From Elusimicrobiota bacterium (lineage in GTDB: Bacteria > Elusimicrobiota > Elusimicrobia > JACQPE01), in the NCBI GenBank assembly GCA_016180815.1, contig JACPAN010000018.1, positions 1-51,075 on the forward strand: a stretch of 51,075 nucleotides of DNA, in the 5' to 3' direction. Shown here in pieces: positions 8,749 through 18,162 of the stretch. Numbering within the stretch: the stretch's first letter is position 1; each line of letters begins with the position of its first letter. The notes under the pieces are model-generated. The model saw only the letters and a program-made list of their open reading frames with translations, was not told where the DNA came from and made no database searches. The translations under genes and the position numbers were made by a program.

Positions 8749-11700
8749 TTAAGTCAGCGTGAGCATCTTGGGTTCCAAATAAGCGGACCATTCATCAATT
8801 TCAAGATCATTGCTTGAAACCCGGCAAATAGCCTGGGTCAAGCAGCGGGCCAGCCACAGGTCGGTAATCAAGGGAACGTCGTAATCAATGGCCCATCGGC
8901 GTATGAAAAAACCATCCGGGCGGCCTTGATCGTCGTATTCTCTCGTCACATTAATAACTAAATCAATTGTGCCGTTTTTAAGGCAATCAAGAGCGCTGAG
9001 GTATGAACTTTTGCCGTCGCCTTTATCCACAATAACGCATTCAATCCCTTCCTCAACCAGCATTTCAGCAGTGCCGGGGGTGGCATAAATGGGCAGGCCA
9101 TATTTGGCCAACATCTTGGCTTCATCCGCAAAGCGGTATTTTTCTTCCATTTTTCCCAAGGAAAGAAGAACGCCGCGCTTCGGGTAGCGAAAACCGGTGG
9201 CCAGCAACGATTTTAATAGGGCCTCGTCACGGGTTTGGCCGAAACAAGCGACCTCGCCCGTTGAAGCCATCTCCACCCCCAAGATGGGATCGGCCCCGGT
9301 CAACCGGCGGAAAGAAAACTGGGGAGCCTTGACAGCCACATAATCCAGCTCAAGAGGATTTTTGAGAATGTGTTCCTTGGCAGGCACGCCCAACATGGCT
9401 CTGGTCGCCTCACGAATAAAATTAACCCCCATCACTTTGGAAACGAAAGGGAAGCTTCTGGAAGCGCGCAAATTGCACTCGATGACCTTGACCACATTGT
9501 GGCGCGCCAAAAGCTGCACATTAAAAGGCCCGGTAATATTGAGTTTTCCGGCGATTTGCTGGGCCAGGCGTTTGACTTGGCGAACGGTTTCAACATAAAG
9601 CTTTTGCGGAGGCAAAACCAAAGTGGCGTCGCCGGAATGAACGCCGGCGTCCTCGATATGCTCGGAAATAGCCCATAAAATCAAACGGCCCCGGTCCGCG
9701 ACTGCGTCAATTTCAATTTCACGGGAATGGCGCTCAAATTGCGAAATAACAACCGGATGCTCCGGAGAAACGTTCGCGGCTTTAGTTAAATAATGGCGCA
9801 ATTGGGCTTCGTTGTGGGCCACGCGCATGGCAGCGCCGGAAAGAACGTAAGAAGGACGCACCAAGACCGGATACCCCCCTAAAGTTTCCACCGCTTTATC
9901 CAGATCATCCAAACGGGTGGCAGAAAGCCACTTGGGCTGCTCCATGCCCATGGAATCCAATAACGCTGAAAACTTTTCCCGGTCTTCGGCCTGGTCGATG
10001 GACTCCGGCGGCGTTCCTAAAATGCGCACGCCGTGGCGATGAAGTTTTAAAGCCAAATTATTGGCGGTTTGCCCGCCCATGGAAACTAAAACGCCTTCGG
10101 GTTTTTCGACATCAACGATTTCGAGCACGGTTTCTAAAGTGATTTCGTCAAAAATCAGCCGGTCGCAGACATCATAGTCCGTGGACACGGTTTCCGGATT
10201 GCAGTTTAAAAGAATGGTTTCATAGCCTGATTCCTGGGCCGCCCAAGCCGCATTGACGCAGCACCAGTCAAATTCCACGCTTGAACCGATTCGGTAGCAG
10301 CCTGAGCCCAAAACTAAAATTTTGCGCCGGGAAGAAGAATCAGCGTCGCTTGCGCTCGCCGCGTAAGTCAAATAAAGATAATTCGTTTGAGCGGGATATT
10401 CGGCGGCTAAGGTGTCGATTTGCGCCAAATAGGGCCGCACGCCCAAACGCCGGCGTAATGATCTGATTCCTTGGGCCGATGTTTTTGTCCGCGAAGCGAT
10501 GGTTTTATCGGAAAAACCCTGTTTTTTTATTTCAAGCAAAAACGCCCGGTCTAATTGATCCTCAGAAACTGTGGATAATTGTTTGTCCAGGGCCACGATG
10601 CGCTCGATTTCCGCCAGAAAAAACCGATCAATTTGAGTCAGAGAAGCGATTTCTTCAAAAGACGCGCCTTCCGCGAACGCCTTGGCAACGGCGAAAATGC
10701 GCAAAGGCGAAGGATGTTTAAGCTCAAAACGCAAATTGTCAAAATTAAAAATATAAGGATCAAGGCCGTCAACGCCGATTTCAAGCATGCGCAGCGCCTT
10801 TTGCAGGGCTTCGGGGAATGAACGGCCGACGGCCATGACCTCGCCGACCGACTTCATTTCCGTGCCGATCCTGGTATTGGCGCCGTCGAATTTCTGCAAA
10901 TCCCAACGGGGGATTTTGCAAACAATGTAATCCAACGCCGGCTCAAAAAACGCTTTGGTCGTTCGCGTGATGGGATTAGGCAATTCATCCAAGCTGTAAC
11001 CAAGAGCTAGTTTGGCCGCCATATAGGCCAAGGGATATCCCGTGGCTTTTGAAGCGAGCGCCGAAGAGCGGGACAAGCGCGCATTAACCTCAATAACGCG
11101 GCATTGGCTTGATTTGGGATCAAGCGCGTATTGAATATTACATTCGCCGATAATGCCCAGCTCACGGATCACCTTGATCGCGATGTCCCGAAGCGATTGA
11201 TATTCTTCGTCGTTTAAAGTCTGCGAAGGAGCCACCACGATGGATTCGCCGGTGTGAATGCCCATGGGGTCCACGTTTTCCATGTTGCAGACCGTAATGC
11301 AATTGTCCCGGCTGTCGCGAACAACCTCGTATTCGATTTCTTTCCACCCATAAAGGCATTCTTCCACCAAAACCTGGGGCGAGCCGATAAAAGCGCGCTC
11401 CAGAGCTTGGCGGCATTGATTTTCTTCGTAGACAATGGCCGAACCCTGTCCGCCCAAAGAGTAGCCGGCGCGCAAAATAACCGGATAACCGATGGAATTG
11501 GCCGCTTCCAATGCCTCGTCAACGCCGGAACAGGCGCGGCTTGCGGCCGTTGATACGCCGATGGCCGCAAGACGATCGACAAAAATTCGACGATCTTCCG
11601 TCGCCAGAATGGCTTCGACAGGAGTTCCCAAAACTCGGACGCCCAAGCGCTCCAAAATTCCGGCGCGGGCCAAATCAAGGCCGCAATTTAAGGCTGTTTG

Positions 11701-11985
11701 ACCGCCGAAGCTCAGCAGCAGGGCGTCGATATTTTCTTTGACCATGACTTTCTCGGCAAAATGAGGATCGACCGGAAGGAAATAAATGGCGTCAGCCATT
11801 TTTTCCGATGTTTGGACCGTGGCGATATTAGGATTGATTAAAACCGTATAGACGCCTTCTTCTCTTAGCGCTTTTAAGGCCTGGGAGCCGGAATAGTCGA
11901 ATTCCCCGGCTTGGCCGATTTTTAAAGCGCCGGAGCCCAGGACCAGGACTCGTTTTGGTTTTGAATTGCTATTTTCTTCCGGCAT
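8749..11985 (-). CDS. carB: Carbamoyl-phosphate synthase large chain
   Basis: 1078 residues, the usual family length. Two tandem ATP-grasp halves are visible: the first starts VLVLGSGALKIGQAGEFDYS and the second KILVLGSGCYRIGSSVEFDW near residue 555. VIEVNARLSRSSALASKATG and VIECNLRASRSFPFVSKVMG are the paired metal-binding motifs. The last 140 residues form the MGS-like regulatory domain (YATPGTAEMLVEEGIECV). It makes carbamoyl phosphate from bicarbonate, ammonia channelled from CarA, and two ATP. The start is 4 bases after the carA stop. It serves pyrimidine and arginine synthesis and could also feed the nearby carbamoyltransferase. Confidence 0.98.
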   Translation of the reverse strand: MPEENSNSKPKRVLVLGSGALKIGQAGEFDYSGSQALKALREEGVYTVLINPNIATVQTSEKMADAIYFLPVDPHFAEKVMVKENIDALLLSFGGQTALNCGLDLARAGILERLGVRVLGTPVEAILATEDRRIFVDRLAAIGVSTAASRACSGVDEALEAANSIGYPVILRAGYSLGGQGSAIVYEENQCRQALERAFIGSPQVLVEECLYGWKEIEYEVVRDSRDNCITVCNMENVDPMGIHTGESIVVAPSQTLNDEEYQSLRDIAIKVIRELGIIGECNIQYALDPKSSQCRVIEVNARLSRSSALASKATGYPLAYMAAKLALGYSLDELPNPITRTTKAFFEPALDYIVCKIPRWDLQKFDGANTRIGTEMKSVGEVMAVGRSFPEALQKALRMLEIGVDGLDPYIFNFDNLRFELKHPSPLRIFAVAKAFAEGASFEEIASLTQIDRFFLAEIERIVALDKQLSTVSEDQLDRAFLLEIKKQGFSDKTIASRTKTSAQGIRSLRRRLGVRPYLAQIDTLAAEYPAQTNYLYLTYAASASDADSSSRRKILVLGSGCYRIGSSVEFDWCCVNAAWAAQESGYETILLNCNPETVSTDYDVCDRLIFDEITLETVLEIVDVEKPEGVLVSMGGQTANNLALKLHRHGVRILGTPPESIDQAEDREKFSALLDSMGMEQPKWLSATRLDDLDKAVETLGGYPVLVRPSYVLSGAAMRVAHNEAQLRHYLTKAANVSPEHPVVISQFERHSREIEIDAVADRGRLILWAISEHIEDAGVHSGDATLVLPPQKLYVETVRQVKRLAQQIAGKLNITGPFNVQLLARHNVVKVIECNLRASRSFPFVSKVMGVNFIREATRAMLGVPAKEHILKNPLELDYVAVKAPQFSFRRLTGADPILGVEMASTGEVACFGQTRDEALLKSLLATGFRYPKRGVLLSLGKMEEKYRFADEAKMLAKYGLPIYATPGTAEMLVEEGIECVIVDKGDGKSSYLSALDCLKNGTIDLVINVTREYDDQGRPDGFFIRRWAIDYDVPLITDLWLARCLTQAICRVSSNDLEIDEWSAYLEPKMLTLT

Positions 11986-11989
11986 GAAT

Positions 11990-13120
11990 CTACACCAACA
12001 AGGCCTGCCGGGTTTCCCGGACCGTATCTAAAAAGGCGTCAAATAAAAAAGCGGTGTCCCTTGGACCGGGCGCTGCTTCCGGATGAAACTGAACCGAATA
12101 AAAAGGAAACGAGCGGTGGCGAATACCCTCATTGGTCCTGTCATTAAGATTGACAAACCATGGTTCCCAATCTTGAGATAAGGAAGCGGGATCAACGGCG
12201 TACCCGTGATTTTGGCTGGTGATGTAGCAACGACCGGTGGTCAAATCTTTGACCGGCTGATTTTGGGAGCGATGCCCGTATTTGAGCTTATAGGTTTTGG
12301 CTCCGGCAGCCAAAGAAAGCAATTGATGGCCCAAGCAAATGCCGAAAACCGGAATCTTGCGCTCGAAAGCCAAGCGCAGACGATCGGCCAAGTCTTTTAA
12401 ATCAGAAGGGTCCCCGGGTCCGTTGCCGATCACAATGCCCTGGACATCCTGAAGTATGGATTCCCAAGGACGATAAAAAGGAACGCGCAGAACAGAGGCG
12501 CCCCGGCGCGTTAAAGATCGAATAATGCTTTCTTTGATCCCGGCATCGATCACCAAAATAACGGGGCCTTTGCCTTCATAGCGAATCATTTCCGGCCAAG
12601 CCGCGTCTTTGGCTGCCTGGCTCATATCAACGCCTTCCACAGGCTCATGATCGCCGGCCCGCAGCGCGCCTTCTAAAGTGCCGTGTTCTCTCAAACGTTT
12701 GGTTAGCTGCCTGGTATCGATACCTTCAAGCGCGGGCACGCCTTCGGATTGAAGCCATTCGGAAAGGCTGCGCACGGCCTCGTAATGGCTGTGGCTTTGG
12801 CTGTAGCGGCTGACGATTAAACCTTGGACCTGAATTTTTTTGGATTCAAAACGGTCGCGGGGAACGCCGTAATTGCCCTGAAGAGGGTAGGTGAGGACTA
12901 AAATCTGACCCCGATACGACGGGTCGGTCAGAGATTCGACATAACCTGTTAAACCGGTGTTAAAAACCACCTCTCCGCGAACGTTTTTCTGAGCGCCGAA
13001 AAAGCGGCCAATGTATTCTGTGCCGTCGCTTAAAACGAGTTTCGTCTCTAAAACGGAAGAAGGTTCGCTTTGTTGAACGCGAGCTGCTTCAACGGACGAA
13101 AAACCGGTCTTAGCCAACAT
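11990..13120 (-). CDS. carA: Carbamoyl-phosphate synthase small chain (glutamine amidotransferase)
   Basis: 376 residues from ATG at 13118-13120. The conserved part begins ETKLVLSDGTEYIGRFFGA, preceded by an unconserved head, so the start is uncertain; a TTG at 13187-13189 would add 23 residues. Motifs: GYVESLTDPSYRGQILVLTYP in the N-terminal domain region and the class I amidotransferase triad with GICLGHQLLSLAAGAKT (nucleophile Cys) and SVQFHPEAAPGP (His, Glu). It hydrolyses glutamine and passes ammonia to CarB, encoded 4 bases downstream. Confidence 0.96.
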   Translation of the reverse strand: MLAKTGFSSVEAARVQQSEPSSVLETKLVLSDGTEYIGRFFGAQKNVRGEVVFNTGLTGYVESLTDPSYRGQILVLTYPLQGNYGVPRDRFESKKIQVQGLIVSRYSQSHSHYEAVRSLSEWLQSEGVPALEGIDTRQLTKRLREHGTLEGALRAGDHEPVEGVDMSQAAKDAAWPEMIRYEGKGPVILVIDAGIKESIIRSLTRRGASVLRVPFYRPWESILQDVQGIVIGNGPGDPSDLKDLADRLRLAFERKIPVFGICLGHQLLSLAAGAKTYKLKYGHRSQNQPVKDLTTGRCYITSQNHGYAVDPASLSQDWEPWFVNLNDRTNEGIRHRSFPFYSVQFHPEAAPGPRDTAFLFDAFLDTVRETRQALLV

Positions 13121-13214
13121 GCTTGTGGTTTTAGCTGGGGTCGAAGGGATTCTAGCAAAATGGCCTTTAGACCTGTCGATTAAGCGCAATGAATTAAAAA
13201 GCGCGGTTTGAGCG

Positions 13215-14381
13215 TCAAATTAAAGCCGACAAAAATTTGTCGGCGGAGATGACGCGGATGCCGCCGCTTAACTGATCGATCCCCGGCCTGTTGATCACCT
13301 GGTAGGCGAAGGGGATGCGCAACTTTTCCCTGAAGTAATTCAAATTCGGGACCAATCCCTCATATTGAGTTTTGACTTCGACGGCAAACCAGGGTTTCTC
13401 ACCGACGGTGAACAAAAAATCGACTTCCCTTTTGCTGCTGTCGCGCAAAAAATAAAGTCCGGTCCGGTAGCCCTCCCGGTCATGAAGCCAATGGGCAAGC
13501 TTAAGTAAATGTGAGGCCACCATGTTCTCGAAGCGGGCCGCCGCTCCCGTCACCTCCGACCAGTCCCAAAGATACAGCTTGGGCTCTTTCTTGAGCGACC
13601 TAAACGGTCCGCGTGAAAAAGGATAAATCCTAAATTGATAATAAAAGGCCTCGAGAATATTGAGCCAGTTGGAAACAGCCCGGTGACTGACTTCCATATC
13701 CTCCCTGATCGCATTGATCGACAACAATGATCCCACCTTTGAGGGCAACATCCCGGTGAGGACCTGCATAGCGCTTAAATCGCGGATGGTTTCCACGTCA
13801 CGAATGTCTTCGCGCAGGAGCCGTTCATGCAGCTCGTTGTGCCAGAGCCGCAGTTTTCGCTCATCCTGAGCGAGCATGGGTTCGGGAAAGCCGCCGAATT
13901 GTTCCAGAATTTCCAAACCTTTGGCCGGCGCCCCCACGGGAATGTTTTCAAAGGGTTTGAGAGGGTTTTTCCTATTATTTAACTCAGCCAGGGAAAACGG
14001 ATGAAGACGATAATGACGATAGCGGCCTAAAAGCGAGTCGCCGCCTTTACGGTAGACATCCAGGCGGGCGCTGCCGGTGATAAGAAATTTATATTGATGC
14101 TTAAGGCTGTCGTATTCGCCTTTAACGAAGCGCTTCCAACGCTTGTATTTATGGATTTCATCAAGAATAATGAGATCGGCATTCTGCGGCCAGTCAGCGG
14201 CGATAATGGCGTCGCGTCCTTGTTTTTTATCCCAGTTAAAATAAGCCGCCTTCTTAAACCTTCCGGCCAGCAATGATTGGGCCAGCGTGGTTTTCCCCAC
14301 CTGCCGGGGACCGCTGATAAATACCATCTTCTCTTCAAGATCGACGGCGACGGGTGAGCTTAGATACCGGTCTTTAAGCAT
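13215..14381 (-). CDS. AAA-family ATPase with DUF4143 C-terminal domain
   Basis: 388 residues. Walker A is SGPRQVGKTTLAQSLL near residue 24 and Walker B LIILDEIHKYKRWKRFVKG near residue 70, followed by LITGSARLDVYRKGGDSL, the sensor-like motif of this family. The C-terminal DUF4143 region ends with a PD-(D/E)XK-like stretch (SSKREVDFLF, AVEVKTQYEG). Such proteins are common, often mobile or toxin-like in distribution, and have no settled role. It lies alone between carA and metH, behind its own AT-rich promoter with a palindrome, which suggests self-regulation and possibly recent arrival. Confidence 0.88.
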   Translation of the reverse strand: MLKDRYLSSPVAVDLEEKMVFISGPRQVGKTTLAQSLLAGRFKKAAYFNWDKKQGRDAIIAADWPQNADLIILDEIHKYKRWKRFVKGEYDSLKHQYKFLITGSARLDVYRKGGDSLLGRYRHYRLHPFSLAELNNRKNPLKPFENIPVGAPAKGLEILEQFGGFPEPMLAQDERKLRLWHNELHERLLREDIRDVETIRDLSAMQVLTGMLPSKVGSLLSINAIREDMEVSHRAVSNWLNILEAFYYQFRIYPFSRGPFRSLKKEPKLYLWDWSEVTGAAARFENMVASHLLKLAHWLHDREGYRTGLYFLRDSSKREVDFLFTVGEKPWFAVEVKTQYEGLVPNLNYFREKLRIPFAYQVINRPGIDQLSGGIRVISADKFLSALI

Positions 14382-14387
14382 AACTTA

Positions 14388-14416
14388 AGTATATGTTAAG
14401 TTTTGCTTAAAAGCAA
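14388..14416 (-). promoter_or_regulatory. Promoter of the DUF4143 ATPase, probably leaderless
   Basis: On the minus strand, TTGCTT (14411-14416) and TATACT (14388-14393) are separated by 17 bases. The -10 box ends only 6 bases before the ATG at 14379-14381, so the transcript would begin at or next to the start codon. There is no ribosome site in front of this ATG, which fits a leaderless message. Confidence 0.55.
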
Positions 14417-14441
14417 AATTAATATGTAAAATTTTGCTTAA
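14396..14441. repeat. Operator-like palindrome and repeated half-site
   Basis: TTTTGCTTAAAAGCAAAA (14401-14418) is a palindrome with 8-base arms, extended to about 12 with one mismatch by flanking TAAG and TTAA. The half-site TTTTGCTTAA occurs at 14401 and again at 14432, 31 bases apart, about three helical turns. The palindrome covers the -35 box and part of the spacer, so a bound protein would block transcription. The same DNA also lies just past the metH stop and could act as a weak AT-rich terminator. Confidence 0.5.
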
Positions 14442-14462
14442 TATAGAAATTGATGATTCCGT

Positions 14463-17400
14463 TTAAGCGGCTACCGCGCTTCCTACGGAGAAATAACGGG
14501 CCTGGGGATGGTGAAAGACCAGGGCAGAGACCGAGGCTTCGGGTTCCATCATAAAGCCTTCGGTTAATTGGACGCCGATGTGTTTGTCGGGTTCGAGGAG
14601 TTTAAAGAGTTTTGCTTGGTCCTCTAAATTTGGGCAGGCCGGGTAGCCGAAGGACACCCGAAGACCCCGGTATTTGGCCTGAAATTTCTCGCGGATGGGC
14701 ATGCCCGCGGGATCGGGGATGCCCCACATGGCGCGGATTTTTTCATGCAAAAGCTCGGCGAAACCTTCGGCTGCTTCAATGGCGATGGCTTGGAGGGCAT
14801 GGCTTTTTAAGTATTCGCCGGCTTCGCGCAAGCGGGTTGATTCTTCGCGGATGCCGTCGCCGCAGGTGACCACGAAGAGGCAGAGGTAATCGGGGCTTAA
14901 GTTCTTGGGACGGATGAAATCGGATATGCAAAGGCGTTCGGCGGAGGGTTGGCGGGGGAAAGCAAAAGTTTCGATGATGTCAGAAGATGGGGCTGAAAGA
15001 ATGTGGATTGAGTCCCCCTCGGAGCAACAGGGGTAAAACCGGTACACGGCGCGGGCTTTGATCAAATTTTTGGCTAGGATTTCCCCTTTTAACTCCTCAA
15101 TGCTTCGATGAAGCTCCACGGCTTTAGGGTTGCCTTCTTTAATCAAATTTTCAGGAGAGCCTTTCAGGCCCAAATGCTTACCGTACAACATAATGGGGTT
15201 GATGTAGCGGAAAATCGCCTCGATATCAAAGTTATTTTCGATATGAAGCTTTAAATCAGGGGGCGCGGGCGATAGGCCATCATGTTTGATAATGGCTGCT
15301 GCGGAAACTGCTTCCGATTTAACGGGATGAGAGCCGTTCGCGGTTTGACAAGAGAGATACTCCTGAATTTCTTTATTTTTGGCCACGAAAGCCTCGCAGC
15401 GGCCGGAATCCACCAAAGAATTAGCGGCTTCGAGACCCGACATGGCGTCTTTACAGTAAACAACAACGCTGTCATAGCGCGGCGCGATTCTGGACGCGGT
15501 GAATTTGGCGGAAAGCGCGGCGCCGCCGACTAGGACGGGGACATCGATTCCGGCGGCCTCTAAATCCTCGGCTGTCACCACCATTTGATGGGCGGATTTG
15601 ACCAAAAGACCGGAAAGTCCGACCAGCCTGGGCGCTTCTTTTTTAACGGCCTCGATTAATTGCTCCGGGGCGACTTTAATGCCTAAGTCCACGACGTTAT
15701 AGCCGTTGTTCTTCAAAATAATATGGACCAGGTTTTTGCCGATATCATGAACATCGCCTTTGACCGTGGCCAAAACAATTTTCCCCTTGGTGCCCACATC
15801 CACTTTGTCCATGAAAGGCTCCAAATGCGCCACAGCCGCTTTCATAACCTCGGCAGACTGAAGCACTTCGGCCACGATCATTTCGTTATTGGCGAATAGG
15901 CGCCCCACCTCATCCATGCCTTTCATTAAAGGGCCATTGATGATGGCAAGGGGTTTTGTGTGCTTTAAAAGCGTATCCAAATCTTCGATCAAGCCTTCTT
16001 TTGAGCCTTCGACCACGTTTTTGGGCAGGCGTTCCTCAACAGGCAAATCCTTGCGGGTGTCTTTCTTTTTCTCGGCGACTTTATCCCGAAAATGGGCCGT
16101 AAACACGGCGATTAAATCAGTGCCGGGCGGATAGGCAGGATCACCGGGGCCGCTCCAAAACAAAAGCTGCTCGGCCAAACGCTTATCCTCTTCAGGCAAA
16201 CTCGAATACCGGGCAAGCTTTTCGGTATTGACAATGGCCAGATCCAGCCCGGCTTGCACGCAATGATGAAGAAATACGGCGTTTAACACCTCGCGCCCGG
16301 CATGGGGCAGTCCGAAAGAAACGTTGGAAATGCCCAAAATGGTTTTGCAATGAGGCAAGGCTTCTTTGATTTTTTTGACGCCTTCGATGGTTAGAGCGGC
16401 CGAGCCGAAATAATTTTTGTCCCCGGTGGCGCAGGGAAAAACCAAGGGATCAAAAATCAAATCCTCGGGCCTGAGTCCGTACTTTTCCGTCAAAAGCTTA
16501 AAACTCCGTCGGGCAATGGCTAATTTTCGCTCGGCGGTGACGGCCATACCCTGGGCTTTGTCCTCGTCAATGGTGCCCACAACCACGGCGGCGCCGTATT
16601 GATGAATGAGAGGAACCACGGTCTCAAAGCGCTCCTCGCCGTCTTCAAGGTTGATGGAGTTGATAATGGCTTTGCCCGGAATTTTCTTGAGCGCGGCGTT
16701 GATGACTTGGGCGTCCGTGGAATCGATCATAATGGGGGCTTTGACTTTTTTAACCAAATAATCGAGAAAAATCCCGATATCCTCCAGCTCGTTTCGATCC
16801 GGATTGGCCAAACAAACGTCGATGACATGAGCGCCGTTTCTGACCTGGCGGCGGCCGACTTCCGCCGCTTCCTCCCATTTGGCGCCCACGACTAAATCTT
16901 TGAAGAGGCGGCTTCCGATCACATTGGTTCTTTCCCCCACCAAGATCGGACGCTTTTCATCGGTCATTTCGAAGGGTTCAAGACCCGAAACATGGCAACG
17001 ATGTCTTCTGACCAACAGCCTGGGGATTTTGCCTTGGACCAATCGGGATACGCGGCGGATATGCTCGGGCGTAGTGCCGCAGCAACCGCCCACGATATTA
17101 ATCCAGCCTTCCGAAATGAAGCGCTCCAGCTTCTTGACAAAAATTTCCGGGGTTTCATTGTAGCGGCCGTTTTCATCGGGAAGACCGGCATTGGGGATCG
17201 CCGAGACGCCGAAACGAGACAACTCGGAAAGCGTGCGGATATGATCCGTCATAAAATCCGGGCCGGTGGCGCAGTTTAAGCCGATGGAAAATAAATTGCG
17301 GTGTTCCAGCGATATGTACAGGGCCTCGGCGGTTTGCCCGGCCAGCATGGTGCCCATCACCTCGATGGTGGCGGAAATCATGACCGGGACCGAGCGATCA

Positions 17401-17984
17401 AACTTTTGAAAAGCCTGATCGATGCCGTTTAATCCGGCTTTCAAATTCAAGGTATCCTGGGCGGTTTCCAAAAGCAAAATGTCCGCTCCGCCTTCCAAAA
17501 GCCCCAACGCTTGTTCGGCATAAGCGGCTTCCAGCTGCTGGAACGTCACGCCGCCGGTCACTAAAATGGTTTTGGTAGTGGGGCCCATGGAACCGGCCGC
17601 AAAACGGGGTTTATCCTTGGTGGAATATTTGTCTGCGGCTTGCCGGGCAATTTGCGCCGCGGCCCGGCTGATCTCTAAAGCCCGGTCAGCCAAAGCATAC
17701 TCGGCCAACACGGTGCGGGTTGAGCCGAAGGAATTCGTTTCAACAATATCCGCACCCGCTTCAAGATACGCTTCATGAATTTCCCGGATCACATCCGGGC
17801 GCGTGATGTTTAAATTTTCATTGCAGCCTTCCAAGGCCGGTCCGCCGAAATCCTCGGCTTTTAAATCCCGGGCTTGAATCATGGTGCCCATGGCGCCGTC
17901 AACGACCAAAATGCGCCCATGGAGCAAATGCCGCAACTCCTCTTCGCGGCCCCGGTTTTTATACGTTACCCCAATATTGCTCAT
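14463..17984 (-). CDS. metH: Cobalamin-dependent methionine synthase
   Basis: 1173 residues, full length. Domains in order: homocysteine-binding barrel (1-320) with zinc Cys residues at 238, 301 and 302; pterin-binding barrel for methyltetrahydrofolate (about 345-615, starting at GERTNVIGSR); cap and B12-binding domains (about 645-870) with the cobalt-ligand motif DVHDIGKN at 744-751; and the C-terminal SAM-binding activation domain (YRGLRVSFGYPACPN). It transfers a methyl group from methyltetrahydrofolate to homocysteine. The gene is alone and carries a structured leader. The ATG at 17982-17984 sits just past a terminator-like hairpin. Confidence 0.98.
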   Translation of the reverse strand: MSNIGVTYKNRGREEELRHLLHGRILVVDGAMGTMIQARDLKAEDFGGPALEGCNENLNITRPDVIREIHEAYLEAGADIVETNSFGSTRTVLAEYALADRALEISRAAAQIARQAADKYSTKDKPRFAAGSMGPTTKTILVTGGVTFQQLEAAYAEQALGLLEGGADILLLETAQDTLNLKAGLNGIDQAFQKFDRSVPVMISATIEVMGTMLAGQTAEALYISLEHRNLFSIGLNCATGPDFMTDHIRTLSELSRFGVSAIPNAGLPDENGRYNETPEIFVKKLERFISEGWINIVGGCCGTTPEHIRRVSRLVQGKIPRLLVRRHRCHVSGLEPFEMTDEKRPILVGERTNVIGSRLFKDLVVGAKWEEAAEVGRRQVRNGAHVIDVCLANPDRNELEDIGIFLDYLVKKVKAPIMIDSTDAQVINAALKKIPGKAIINSINLEDGEERFETVVPLIHQYGAAVVVGTIDEDKAQGMAVTAERKLAIARRSFKLLTEKYGLRPEDLIFDPLVFPCATGDKNYFGSAALTIEGVKKIKEALPHCKTILGISNVSFGLPHAGREVLNAVFLHHCVQAGLDLAIVNTEKLARYSSLPEEDKRLAEQLLFWSGPGDPAYPPGTDLIAVFTAHFRDKVAEKKKDTRKDLPVEERLPKNVVEGSKEGLIEDLDTLLKHTKPLAIINGPLMKGMDEVGRLFANNEMIVAEVLQSAEVMKAAVAHLEPFMDKVDVGTKGKIVLATVKGDVHDIGKNLVHIILKNNGYNVVDLGIKVAPEQLIEAVKKEAPRLVGLSGLLVKSAHQMVVTAEDLEAAGIDVPVLVGGAALSAKFTASRIAPRYDSVVVYCKDAMSGLEAANSLVDSGRCEAFVAKNKEIQEYLSCQTANGSHPVKSEAVSAAAIIKHDGLSPAPPDLKLHIENNFDIEAIFRYINPIMLYGKHLGLKGSPENLIKEGNPKAVELHRSIEELKGEILAKNLIKARAVYRFYPCCSEGDSIHILSAPSSDIIETFAFPRQPSAERLCISDFIRPKNLSPDYLCLFVVTCGDGIREESTRLREAGEYLKSHALQAIAIEAAEGFAELLHEKIRAMWGIPDPAGMPIREKFQAKYRGLRVSFGYPACPNLEDQAKLFKLLEPDKHIGVQLTEGFMMEPEASVSALVFHHPQARYFSVGSAVAA

Positions 17985-18087
17985 AAAACTAAAAACCCTG
18001 TGCCCGGCGGGACACAGGTTTTTCCCTTCTTCCGCTTTAGGCCCCCGTTATAGCCGGGGCCAAGTTGGAATTAAAGTCCCGCTCGAC
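17985..18087 (-). promoter_or_regulatory. Candidate attenuator or riboswitch leader of metH
   Basis: The predicted leader of about 103 bases holds two hairpins. One (18040-18061) pairs GGCCCC with GGGGCC around a CUAUAA-containing loop. The second (17991-18023) is a terminator-like stem whose U-rich tail runs almost to the metH ATG. The leader segment GCGGGAC (18076-18082) is a perfect 7-base complement of GUCCCGC (18007-18013) in the terminator's 5' arm, so the two pairings exclude each other. This is the layout of a ligand- or factor-controlled attenuator. The motif matches no riboswitch class that I recognise. Confidence 0.6.
17991..18023 (-). terminator. Terminator-like hairpin in the metH leader
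   Basis: The minus strand reads AAAAACC, then a stem pairing CCTGTG with CACAGG and CCC with GGG around a short loop, then a run of five T. One bulged base interrupts each arm. It lies directly upstream of the metH ATG, and its 3' arm contains the only AGGG ribosome-site candidate, so it could stop transcription or hide the ribosome site. Confidence 0.6.
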
Positions 18088-18093
18088 AATTAA

Positions 18094-18122
18094 AGCATAA
18101 CAGGAGAAAAAACGGGGGGCAA
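18094..18122 (-). promoter_or_regulatory. Promoter of metH
   Basis: TTGCCC (18117-18122) and TATGCT (18094-18099) are spaced by 17 bases, and the -10 is extended as TGTTATGCT. The start of transcription would be near 18087. The extended -10 closely resembles the TGTTATACT element of the glycan operon. Confidence 0.55.
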
Positions 18123-18162
18123 GGATGGTGTCTGGCGGAAACTGATAATATAGGGCTAATCC

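Noticed and set aside
17985-18087. metH leader as a cobalamin riboswitch
   Set aside because: No B12-box-like sequence (GCCACTG type) was found, and the leader is short for that class.
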